Shown piece after piece: positions 53,373 to 61,405 of a DNA stretch of 64,000 nt. This DNA comes from Pseudomonas vancouverensis. GTDB taxonomy: Bacteria; Pseudomonadota; Gammaproteobacteria; Pseudomonadales; Pseudomonadaceae. Under the pieces are notes generated by a model that was given only the letters and a program-made list of their open reading frames with translations, ran no database searches and was not told where the DNA came from. Position 1 is the stretch's first letter. Each line of letters opens with the position of its first letter. The stretch lies in contig NZ_RRZK01000002.1 in the NCBI RefSeq assembly GCF_004348895.1, positions 186,001 to 250,000 on the forward strand, read 5' to 3'. Position numbers and translations under genes: made by a program.

Positions 53373-54386
53373 TTACCAGGTCACGCCAAACCCCGCCGTG
53401 TACCGGGTCTTGTCCAGATCCGCATCATCCGTGCCGCTGATGATGTCGCGTTCAGCCTTCAGATTCAGCGACGCCCAGTCAGTTACCTTGTAGCGCAGCC
53501 CCATCTCCGCATCCAGCGCGTAATTGGCCACGTCCGACAACGGCTTGCCGAGCTCGCCGTTAGTGAAAAATTCGACCTTCTTGCCAATCAGGTAACGGTT
53601 GTAGTCCCACTTCATGGCGACGGAGTAGAAGTTGTCCTTGCTGCCATCGGCAAACTCATAGTCGGTATGGTTGAGCAGCGAGCCCAGGGAGAAGGCCCCA
53701 AGCTCGTCATCCCAGAACTGATAACCGGGACCGGTACCGACCGTGCGCTGCCGGGACAGGTCTTCGACCTTGTCACGCTTGTACACCAGGCGCCCCTGCC
53801 AGAACCATTTATCCGTGAGGAAGCGGTCGATGGAGTACTCGGCGCGCCAGTTGTCGGTGGTCACCACATCGTCCTGGAACTCACGGTTGTACTCACCTTC
53901 GGCCGTGTGCCGCCAGCGACCATGGCGCGCTGTGGTCTTGAAATCGACGTCGTAGTCGTCGGTCTTGTTTTCCGCCCGCTGATAATCCAGCGCCACGTCG
54001 ACATTGCCCTTCCACACCAGATCCTCGACCACGGGTTTGGGCTTGAGAATCTGCTGCACGCTGGCCAACTCCACGGTCTTGGGCGCTTCACCATTGGCCA
54101 GGGTCACTTTGCCGTCATCCGCCGCTTTCAGCGACTTGGCTTTCTCCCCGGTGTAGGCATCCTGCTTGACCAGCAACTCCTGATCGCTTTCCAGGGTTTT
54201 TACCTGTTTCCAGTCGATGGTCACGCCACCGGCGTACGCGGTCTGTATCAGCAGTTTGCCACCGTCGAACAGGGTTATCTTGCCGCTGAGCTTGTCGCCG
54301 TTCTTCAACCACACGGTGTCGGCAAGCAAGGGCGTCGAGGCGCAGGCCACCGCCACGCACAACAGGGTTCTGGATAACATAAGCAA
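53373..54386 (-). CDS. DUF481 family outer-membrane beta-barrel protein
   Basis: A 337-residue exported protein with a signal peptide (residues 1-22, ending TPLLA). An N-terminal beta-rich SH3-like unit (VWLKNGDKLSGKITLFDGGK ... IDWKQVKTLESD) is followed by a DUF481 (YdiY-type) barrel of about 210 residues with alternating aromatic strands (RAEYSIDRFLTDKWFWQGRL, FSLGSLLNHTDYEF) ending in TAGFGVTW with a terminal aromatic. This end fits an outer-membrane barrel. Substrate or partner unknown. Confidence 0.85.
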   Translation of the reverse strand: MLMLSRTLLCVAVACASTPLLADTVWLKNGDKLSGKITLFDGGKLLIQTAYAGGVTIDWKQVKTLESDQELLVKQDAYTGEKAKSLKAADDGKVTLANGEAPKTVELASVQQILKPKPVVEDLVWKGNVDVALDYQRAENKTDDYDVDFKTTARHGRWRHTAEGEYNREFQDDVVTTDNWRAEYSIDRFLTDKWFWQGRLVYKRDKVEDLSRQRTVGTGPGYQFWDDELGAFSLGSLLNHTDYEFADGSKDNFYSVAMKWDYNRYLIGKKVEFFTNGELGKPLSDVANYALDAEMGLRYKVTDWASLNLKAERDIISGTDDADLDKTRYTAGFGVTW

Positions 54387-54515
54387 ATACAGGCTCAGTT
54401 GGCGAAAAAAGGCGGCATTATCCGTTGGAACAACGCCCTAGCAAGGACTGACCCGACGAATTCCATCGAGTTCATTTCGAAACAACCCGCGCACGAATTA
54501 CTCTATAGGAAGGTA

Positions 54516-54896
54516 ATGCAGGCTTTTTCAGGGAACACACCGGTGACCGACTCAATAGATGAACCCGAAAGCCCGGCGCAAATCCGACGCACGGCGCTGT
54601 ATCTGACGCTCGCCCAAGTACCCGAAGGTAAAGTCGTGAGCTACGGTCAATTGGCAGAGCTGGCGGGACTGGGCCGCGCCGCCCGCTGGGTCGGCAGGAC
54701 ACTCAGCCAGCTACCGGGCGACAGCAAATTGCCCTGGCACCGGGTGTTGGGCGCCGGCGGACGCCTCAGCCTGCCGGCAGGCAGCGTTTCGGGGGACGAA
54801 CAGCGTGCACGTTTACGAACCGAAGGGGTCAGTATCCTGAACAATCGTGTTGATATTCAGCGCCATGGCTGGCGCCCGGTAGAGCACAGCGGTTAG
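54516..54896 (+). CDS. Alkyltransferase-like (ATL) protein
   Basis: A 126-residue protein of the MGMT fold in which the active-site Cys is replaced by Trp (PWHRVLGAGG instead of PCHRV), the hallmark of ATL proteins such as E. coli YbaZ. They bind O6-alkylguanine lesions and hand them to nucleotide excision repair without removing the alkyl group. The helix-turn-helix region is YGQLAELAGLGRAARWVGRT. The ATG at 54516 has AGGA five bases upstream; a GTG at 54543 is the alternative. Confidence 0.85.
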   Translation: MQAFSGNTPVTDSIDEPESPAQIRRTALYLTLAQVPEGKVVSYGQLAELAGLGRAARWVGRTLSQLPGDSKLPWHRVLGAGGRLSLPAGSVSGDEQRARLRTEGVSILNNRVDIQRHGWRPVEHSG

Positions 54897-54940
54897 AGTG
54901 CGCGCTTTGTTTTCGTATTTCTTGAGGCAGACTCCAGCCC

Positions 54941-56500
54941 ATGCCCCGTAAAACCTGGCGCGCCGCGCTCGCCGCCTATGCCAGCCCTTCGACACTCGTG
55001 CTGTTGCTGCTTGGTTTCGCCGCCGGCTTGCCTTACATGCTGGTGTTTTCGACGCTTTCGGTCTGGCTGCGTGAAGCCGGTGTGGCTCGCGAAACCATTG
55101 GCTATGCAAGCCTGATCGGCCTCGCCTATGCCTTCAAATGGGTATGGTCACCCCTGCTCGACCAGTGGCGCCTGCCCTTGCTGGGCAAGCTCGGTCGACG
55201 ACGTTCCTGGCTCGTACTGTCTCAGTCGCTGGTGATCCTCGGCCTGATCGGCATGGGCTTCTGCGACCCACAAAAACACTTGTCCTGGCTGATCGCCATT
55301 GCCGTCGTGGTTGCGTTCGCCTCGGCGACGCAAGACATCGCGGTCGACGCCTACCGCCTGGAAATCGCCGAAGACAACCGCCAGGCCGCCCTCGCCGCCA
55401 GCTACATGTCCGGCTACCGGATCGCCGCGTTGCTGGCCACGGCCGGCGCGCTGTATTTCGCCGAAGGTTTCGGTTCCACTGGCTTCAACTATCAACATTC
55501 CGCCTGGGCCGGCACCTACGTGCTGTTCGGCGCGCTGATGGTGCCGGCACTGCTGACCAGCCTGTTCATGCGCGAACCGCCGGTGCCCCTGCGCACGCAA
55601 TTGCAGGCCGGGCGCTACAGCTTCGCGCACCAACTGGCATCGGTATTCGTGCTGATCGTCTTGCTGGTTTCCGTACCGGCGATGTTCACCCAGCTCTACA
55701 ACACTGACTTTGCCAGCGTGCTGTTCCATGGTGTCAGCCTGCTCGACCTGCTGCTGGAAGACCGCGCGTTCCTGCGTGCCATTCTCTACACCCTCCTCAC
55801 CGCCCTGTGCCTCTCGGCCATGGGCCGTCGCGGACTGGCGCCAGTGCTGACACCGGTCAATGACTTCATCCTGCGTTATCGCTGGCAGGCATTCCTGCTG
55901 CTCGGGCTGATCGCCACCTATCGGATGTCCGATACGGTGATGGGCGTGATGGCCAACGTGTTTTATATCGACCAGGGCTTCACCAAGGACCAGATCGCCA
56001 GCGTCAGCAAGATTTTCGGCCTGATCATGACCCTGGTGGGCGCCGGCATGGGCGGCCTGCTGATCGTGCGCTTCGGCATTCTGCCGATCCTGTTCATCGG
56101 CGGTGCGGCGTCCGCTGCCACCAACCTGCTGTTCCTGATGCTGGCCGACATGGGCCCGAACCTGCAGATGCTGATCGTGACCATTTCCCTGGACAACTTC
56201 AGTTCCGGCATGGCGACCTCGGCGTTCGTGGCCTATCTATCGAGCCTGACCAACCTCAAGTTCTCCGCCACCCAGTACGCCCTGCTCAGCTCGATCATGC
56301 TGTTGCTGCCGCGCCTGATCGGCGGCTATTCCGGGGTCATGGTGGAAAAATTCGGTTACCACAACTTCTTCCTGATCACCGCGTTGCTCGGTGTTCCGAC
56401 CTTGGTGCTGATTGCCCTGCACTGGTTCCAGGAAAGCCGCCGCGAAGGTCCGACCCCCACGCCGGAGCCGGTACAGGCACCGGTCGCCGAAGAATCGTAG
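54941..56500 (+). CDS. ampG: AmpG-family muropeptide permease
   Basis: A 519-residue MFS transporter with 12 or more helices that imports anhydromuropeptides for cell wall recycling, feeding AmpC induction in many Pseudomonas. The start ALAAYASPSTLVLLLLGFAA, then AFKWVWSPLLDQWRLP and ASATQDIAVDAYRLEI, are the AmpG signature segments. A Pro/Glu-rich C-terminus follows the last helix. It is the first of three same-strand genes with proS; whether they form an operon is unclear (142-base gap). Confidence 0.83.
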   Translation: MPRKTWRAALAAYASPSTLVLLLLGFAAGLPYMLVFSTLSVWLREAGVARETIGYASLIGLAYAFKWVWSPLLDQWRLPLLGKLGRRRSWLVLSQSLVILGLIGMGFCDPQKHLSWLIAIAVVVAFASATQDIAVDAYRLEIAEDNRQAALAASYMSGYRIAALLATAGALYFAEGFGSTGFNYQHSAWAGTYVLFGALMVPALLTSLFMREPPVPLRTQLQAGRYSFAHQLASVFVLIVLLVSVPAMFTQLYNTDFASVLFHGVSLLDLLLEDRAFLRAILYTLLTALCLSAMGRRGLAPVLTPVNDFILRYRWQAFLLLGLIATYRMSDTVMGVMANVFYIDQGFTKDQIASVSKIFGLIMTLVGAGMGGLLIVRFGILPILFIGGAASAATNLLFLMLADMGPNLQMLIVTISLDNFSSGMATSAFVAYLSSLTNLKFSATQYALLSSIMLLLPRLIGGYSGVMVEKFGYHNFFLITALLGVPTLVLIALHWFQESRREGPTPTPEPVQAPVAEES

Positions 56501-56642
56501 GATCTTTACACAGGAAATTTCGCAGGAGGCGGTACGAATTCCGCCCCCTGCCACACCACCGACCGCACGCCTGTACGCCAGCGGATCTCGCCCGTACAAT
56601 GCTCCGTCATTTCTCGTCATCAGCAATCGATAACGGCCAACC

Positions 56643-58358
56643 ATGCGCACCAGTCAATTTTTGCTCGCCACACAGAAAGAAACGCCTTCCGACGCGGTCG
56701 TGATCAGCCATCAGCTGATGCTGCGCGCCGGCATGATCCGCAAACTCGCCTCGGGCCTGTACACCTGGCTGCCGATGGGCTTGCGAGTGATGCGCAAGGT
56801 CGAAGCCGTCGTTCGTGAAGAAATGAACGCTGCCGGTTCTCTCGAAGTGTTGATGCCGAGCACCCAGCCAGCCGAGCTGTGGCAGGAATCCGGGCGCTGG
56901 GAAGAGTACGGCCCTGAATTGCTGCGTTTCAAGGATCGCCACGGTCGCGATTTCTGCGCCGGCCCGACCCATGAAGAAGTCATCACCGACCTGATGCGCA
57001 ACGAATTGAGCAGCTACAAGCAGCTGCCGATCAACCTGTATCAGATCCAGACCAAATTCCGTGACGAAATCCGCCCACGCTTCGGCTTGATGCGCGGCCG
57101 CGAATTCATCATGAAGGACGCCTATTCGTTCCACGCTGACCAGCCTTCGCTGCAGGTCACCTACGACCGTATGCACCAGGCGTACTGCAATGTGTTCACT
57201 CGCCTGGGCCTGAAGTTCCGCCCTGTGGAAGCCGACAACGGCTCTATCGGTGGCGCCGGTTCCCACGAGTTCCACGTACTGGCCGAGTCCGGCGAAGACG
57301 ACATCGTCTTCAGCAACGGCTCCGACTACGCGGCGAACATCGAGAAAGCCGAAGCCGTACCGCGTGAAACCTCCCGCGCTGCGCCAAGCGAAGAACTGCG
57401 TCTGGTCGATACCCCGGACACCAAGACCATCGCGGCCCTGGTGGAAAAATTCAATCTGCCGATTGAAAAGACCATCAAGACCCTGATCGTCCACGCCGAA
57501 GAAAAAGGCAAGCTGATCGCCCTGATCATCCGCGGCGACCACGAACTGAACGAAATCAAGGCAGCCAACCAGCCTGGTGTCGCCAGCCCGCTGGTCATGG
57601 CCTCCGATGCCGAACTGCGTGACGCCATCGGCGCCGGCGCCGGTTCCCTCGGCCCGCTGAACCTGCCACTGCCGATCATCATCGACCGTTCGGTCGAGCT
57701 GATGAGCGACTTCGGCATCGGTGCCAACATCGACGACAAACACTACTTCGGCGTGAACTGGGAGCGTGACCTGCCGGTTCCAACCGTTGCCGACCTGCGT
57801 AACGTCGTGGCCGGTGATCCGAGCCCGGACGGCAAAGGCACTCTGGAAATCAAGCGCGGCATCGAAGTCGGCCACATCTTCCAGCTGGGCAACAAGTACA
57901 GCAAGGCGATGAAGTGCGAAGTGCTGGGCGAGAACGGCAAGCCGGTCACCCTGGAAATGGGTTGCTACGGTATTGGCGTGTCCCGCGTGGTGGCCGCCGC
58001 CATCGAGCAGAACAACGACGAAAACGGCATCATCTGGAGCGATACCCTCGCGCCTTTCCAGGTTGCCCTGGTACCGCTGCGCTACGAAACCGAGCAGGTG
58101 CGCGAAGCCACCGACAAGCTGTACGCGGAACTGACCGCCGCCGGCTTCGAAGTGCTGCTGGATGACCGTGACAAGAAAACCAGCCCGGGCATCAAGTTCG
58201 CGGACATGGAGCTGATCGGCATTCCGCACCGCATCGTGGTCAGCGACCGTGGTCTGGCCGAAGGCAACCTGGAATACAAGAGCCGCACCGAGGCCGAAGC
58301 GCAAGCGCTGCCGGTTGCCGATGTGCTGTCCTTCCTTCAGGCCCGCATCCGCCGCTGA
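56643..58358 (+). CDS. proS: Prolyl-tRNA synthetase
   Basis: Charges tRNA-Pro. The 571-residue length and the editing insertion domain between motifs 2 and 3 identify the bacterial-type class II enzyme. Motif 1 is near [20 protein letters not shown], motif 2 includes [17 protein letters not shown], and motif 3 [14 protein letters not shown]. The INS editing domain spans about residues 235-385, and the C-terminal anticodon-binding domain follows from about 470. The start ATG at 56643 is standard for the family. Confidence 0.97.
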   Translation: MRTSQFLLATQKETPSDAVVISHQLMLRAGMIRKLASGLYTWLPMGLRVMRKVEAVVREEMNAAGSLEVLMPSTQPAELWQESGRWEEYGPELLRFKDRHGRDFCAGPTHEEVITDLMRNELSSYKQLPINLYQIQTKFRDEIRPRFGLMRGREFIMKDAYSFHADQPSLQVTYDRMHQAYCNVFTRLGLKFRPVEADNGSIGGAGSHEFHVLAESGEDDIVFSNGSDYAANIEKAEAVPRETSRAAPSEELRLVDTPDTKTIAALVEKFNLPIEKTIKTLIVHAEEKGKLIALIIRGDHELNEIKAANQPGVASPLVMASDAELRDAIGAGAGSLGPLNLPLPIIIDRSVELMSDFGIGANIDDKHYFGVNWERDLPVPTVADLRNVVAGDPSPDGKGTLEIKRGIEVGHIFQLGNKYSKAMKCEVLGENGKPVTLEMGCYGIGVSRVVAAAIEQNNDENGIIWSDTLAPFQVALVPLRYETEQVREATDKLYAELTAAGFEVLLDDRDKKTSPGIKFADMELIGIPHRIVVSDRGLAEGNLEYKSRTEAEAQALPVADVLSFLQARIRR

Positions 58359-58377
58359 TACCAGATATAGAGACGTC

Positions 58378-59331
58378 ATGTTCAAGCGAAACACCTTAGG
58401 CCTCGGTGGTGCCGCCCTGTGCGGCTCCCTGCTGGTCAGCGGCTGTGCCAATCACATGTCGCAACGCAGCGAGCACGAGGAACGGGTCGAGCGCAAACTG
58501 CTCGATCACAGCCTGCAGGTCGAGGTTGGCGAGCCCAATGTGCTGGAACTGCCGCAGCGACGGGTGAAAATCCACGAGCAGAAGACCTTCGAAGTCACCG
58601 AGTACGAAGTGACGCGTCACTACGACCGCTACACGCCGTACCAACCCTGGCGGGAGATCTACGAGATCCCGCTGGGCGCGGTTGCGGTGGTGGCGGGCGC
58701 AGCAGCCAACGTGGTCAACGTGTTTGCCCTCGGCAACCTGCCGGACAGCATGACCAAGGATTGGCTCAGCTACGGTATCGCCGGGCTCAACCCGTTCATG
58801 AACGTGCAGTCCCATGGTCGCGCGCAGCAGAACCTGGCCGGCATCGACGAAGTCCAGCGTGACAAGCGCACGGAATATTCGAGCCTGCCCTGGAGCGAGC
58901 GCCCGGTGGAGGTCAAGGCCGGCAAGGAAACGTTCGAGCTGAGCACCGACAAGAACGGCATCCTGCGCCTGAACCTGCTCGACAGCCCGTTCGCCGAACA
59001 TGACATCAACCATCTGACCCGCTTGCTGATCAGGGTCGAAGACGCCCAGGACAATGTCCACACCGATGCGGCCCTGGCAATCAGCAGCACGTTGCGTAGC
59101 AAACTCTATGAAGCTCACGGCTTGATCTACGACGATCTGGAAGGCGATGACGTCAGCCAGTGGGTTCACCGGGTCAAGCGCCTGTCAGAACTGGGTCTTG
59201 AAGAAGAAGCCAACGAGCTGGAACAGAGCCTGATCGAGCTGACACGCAATGATCCGGAGTTGCAGCGAGAATTCCTCAAGTCGCTGACCCGGGATGGCGA
59301 ACGCCTGGTTGCCAACCCGGAACTCAATTAA
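58378..59331 (+). CDS. Predicted outer-membrane lipoprotein, uncharacterised
   Basis: A 317-residue lipoprotein whose signal peptide ends in LVSGC (Cys23). A hydrophobic glycine-alanine segment (IPLGAVAVVAGAAANVVNVF) lies near residue 100, and the C-terminal third is helical and acidic (LSELGLEEEANELEQSLIEL). I do not recognise a domain. It starts 19 bases after proS on the same strand and is likely co-transcribed with it. A terminator follows. Confidence 0.75.
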   Translation: MFKRNTLGLGGAALCGSLLVSGCANHMSQRSEHEERVERKLLDHSLQVEVGEPNVLELPQRRVKIHEQKTFEVTEYEVTRHYDRYTPYQPWREIYEIPLGAVAVVAGAAANVVNVFALGNLPDSMTKDWLSYGIAGLNPFMNVQSHGRAQQNLAGIDEVQRDKRTEYSSLPWSERPVEVKAGKETFELSTDKNGILRLNLLDSPFAEHDINHLTRLLIRVEDAQDNVHTDAALAISSTLRSKLYEAHGLIYDDLEGDDVSQWVHRVKRLSELGLEEEANELEQSLIELTRNDPELQREFLKSLTRDGERLVANPELN

Positions 59332-59341
59332 GCGCTACCAC

Positions 59342-59377
59342 CAAACAAAAACGCAGCCATGGCTGCGTTTTTTGTTT
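59342..59377. terminator. Bidirectional terminator between the lipoprotein gene and dinB
   Basis: ACGCAGCC-AT-GGCTGCGT stem with long A and T tracts on either side. dinB ends five bases to the right, so the hairpin probably serves both convergent genes. Confidence 0.88.
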
Positions 59378-59381
59378 GTGC

Positions 59382-60443
59382 CTAGCGCTCGAACAGCTCC
59401 ATCTGTTCATACCCGCCGCGCAAATCCTCCAGCCTCACCCCAACCCCGAGCAAGCGCACCGGTTTGCCACCGCGATTGAACGCTTGGGTGAGCATCAACT
59501 GATAGCTGCCCAAATCCCGCCCTGCCCCGGCCTGCTCCAGGGTGGTCTGGGTGAAATCGTGGAATTTCACTTTGACGAAGGGCTTGCCCGGTCGATAGCT
59601 GCTGTCGATTCGTGCCATGCGCCCGGCCAGGGTGTCCAGCAACTCAGGCAACTTATCCAGACAGCTGCGCAAATCGGGCAGGTCGACATCGTAGGTATTT
59701 TCCACGCTGATCGACTGACGACGACTGTCGTTATGCACGACCCGCTCATCAATCCCACGCGCGAGGCTCCAGAGTCGTTCGCCAAAACTGCCGAATTCGC
59801 GCACCAGCGCCAACTTGTCCCACTCCCGCAACTGCGAGCAATCGGCAATGCCGAGTTTGCCCAGTCTGTCAGCGGTGACCTTGCCGACCCCGTGCAACTT
59901 GCTGACCGGCAGGCCGCTGACGAAATCCTCGACCTGATCCGGAGTAATCACGAACAAACCGTTGGGCTTCTTCCAGTCACTGGCGATCTTGGCGAGAAAC
60001 TTGTTCGGCGCCACGCCCGCAGACACGGTGATATGCAATTGATTGGAAACGCGGCGACGGATGTCCTGGGCGATCCGCGTAGCGCTGCCGCCAAAATGCG
60101 CGCTGTCCGAAACATCGAGGTAAGCCTCGTCGAGCGACAGGGGCTCGATGATCTCGGTGTAATCGCGAAAGATCGTATGGATCTCCTTCGACGCTTCTCT
60201 ATAGGCATCCATGCGCGGCTTGACGATGGTCAGGTCCGGACAGAGCTTCAAGGCATGCCCCGAAGACATGGCCGATCGCACGCCATAGGCTCGCGCCTCG
60301 TAATTGCAGGTCGCAATCACGCCCCGACGGTCTGCCGAGCCCCCCACCGCCAGCGGTTTGCCGGCCAGGCGCGGGTCGTCGCGCATTTCGATGGCGGCGT
60401 AGAAACAGTCACAATCGACGTGGATGATCTTTCGCTGAGTCAT
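59382..60443 (-). CDS. dinB: DNA polymerase IV
   Basis: A Y-family translesion polymerase that copies past damaged template bases and can cause mutations. The 353-residue protein carries the catalytic acidic residues Asp10 (IIHVDCDCFYAAIE) and Asp105/Glu106 (PLSLDEAYLD), the steric region YEARAYGVRSAMSS, and the helix-hairpin-helix LHGVGKVTADRLGKLGI. The C-terminus (LGVGVRLEDLRGGYEQMELF) fits a little-finger domain with a clamp-binding end. No LexA box was picked out upstream by eye. Confidence 0.95.
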   Translation of the reverse strand: MTQRKIIHVDCDCFYAAIEMRDDPRLAGKPLAVGGSADRRGVIATCNYEARAYGVRSAMSSGHALKLCPDLTIVKPRMDAYREASKEIHTIFRDYTEIIEPLSLDEAYLDVSDSAHFGGSATRIAQDIRRRVSNQLHITVSAGVAPNKFLAKIASDWKKPNGLFVITPDQVEDFVSGLPVSKLHGVGKVTADRLGKLGIADCSQLREWDKLALVREFGSFGERLWSLARGIDERVVHNDSRRQSISVENTYDVDLPDLRSCLDKLPELLDTLAGRMARIDSSYRPGKPFVKVKFHDFTQTTLEQAGAGRDLGSYQLMLTQAFNRGGKPVRLLGVGVRLEDLRGGYEQMELFER

Positions 60444-60702
60444 ATCAAAGCAGTGTTCATGGCAGGAAAAGGCGTCAATGCGTGCCGGATAAACAGTATC
60501 GCACCGACACCTGTATATAGCACCAGTAGTCTGAATGTTCTTCTGCTTACGTAGGAGGAGTCGCTGCAGAATTTATTTTTTCAATCGAAAAAACACTTTC
60601 GATAGAGCCGCAGCCCTTGCCCTGCCTGCGTCTCAGCCTGACAAGCGACGACATTTTGCAGCTAAGCAATTGAACCAGAACAGCTTTTTTCAATATTGGC
60701 GG

Positions 60703-60730
60703 TTGACACCCCCACGTATCTCTATAGAAT
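60703..60730 (+). promoter_or_regulatory. Promoter of tRNA-fMet copy 1
   Basis: A sigma-70 promoter: TTGACA at 60703-60708 and TAGAAT at 60725-60730, spaced 16 bases. The tRNA starts 13 bases later. The 260 bases upstream, back to dinB, hold no recognisable gene. Confidence 0.8.
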
Positions 60731-60742
60731 GCGCCACACAGA

Positions 60743-60819
<77 letters not shown>

Positions 60820-60825
60820 AACATC

Positions 60826-60858
60826 AAAAAAGGCTACTCGAAAGAGTGGCCTTTTTTG
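60826..60858 (+). terminator. Terminator of tRNA-fMet copy 1
   Basis: Stem AAAAGGCTACTC / GAGTGGCCTTTT around GAAA, followed by T run. Confidence 0.85.
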
Positions 60859-61009
60859 TGCGTGCTCGTTTTTCACTGCCCTGCCGCCAACCGGCGCACA
60901 GCGCAGAATCGCAGCGAAACAAGAAATCGTTCTGATTCCGAAACTTAAGTAGCACCTGCGACCGTTTGACGCGATTGAACGTTTATTTGACCTGCCGCCG
61001 GATTAACGG

Positions 61010-61037
61010 TTGACACCCCGGAGTTTCTCTATAGAAT
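61010..61037 (+). promoter_or_regulatory. Promoter of tRNA-fMet copy 2
   Basis: TTGACA at 61010-61015 and TAGAAT at 61032-61037, spaced 16 bases, identical in design to copy 1. The tRNA starts 13 bases later. Confidence 0.8.
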
Positions 61038-61050
61038 GCCGCCACACAGA

Positions 61051-61127
<77 letters not shown>

Positions 61128-61133
61128 AACATC

Positions 61134-61165
61134 AAAAAAGGCTGCTCGAAAGAGTGGCCTTTTTT
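61134..61165 (+). terminator. Terminator of tRNA-fMet copy 2
   Basis: Same hairpin as after copy 1 with a single base change (GGCTGCTC instead of GGCTACTC), followed by T6. Confidence 0.85.
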
Positions 61166-61405
61166 GTATCTGTTGAAAAAGTCCTTTCGCAACAATGATC
61201 TGTCACTGTGTAGCACGCCGTTCGAGGTCTGCAATGCGCTGAGTTCCGTCTATGCTCTATCGCAAGCTAAACCCTCTACGACTGATAGCACGTCGTCCCC
61301 GTCATCCGGTGATAGGCGTTAATATTTGTGATTATTTTTTTCTACAGGGATTGGTAACTTGGCTGGATACCTCCATCCTGTCGCGCACAATCCAAGAGGT
61401 GATTG

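Noticed and set aside
56607..58451. A 614-codon open frame antisense to proS
   Set aside because: proS is certain; the antisense frame has no ribosome binding site or domain.
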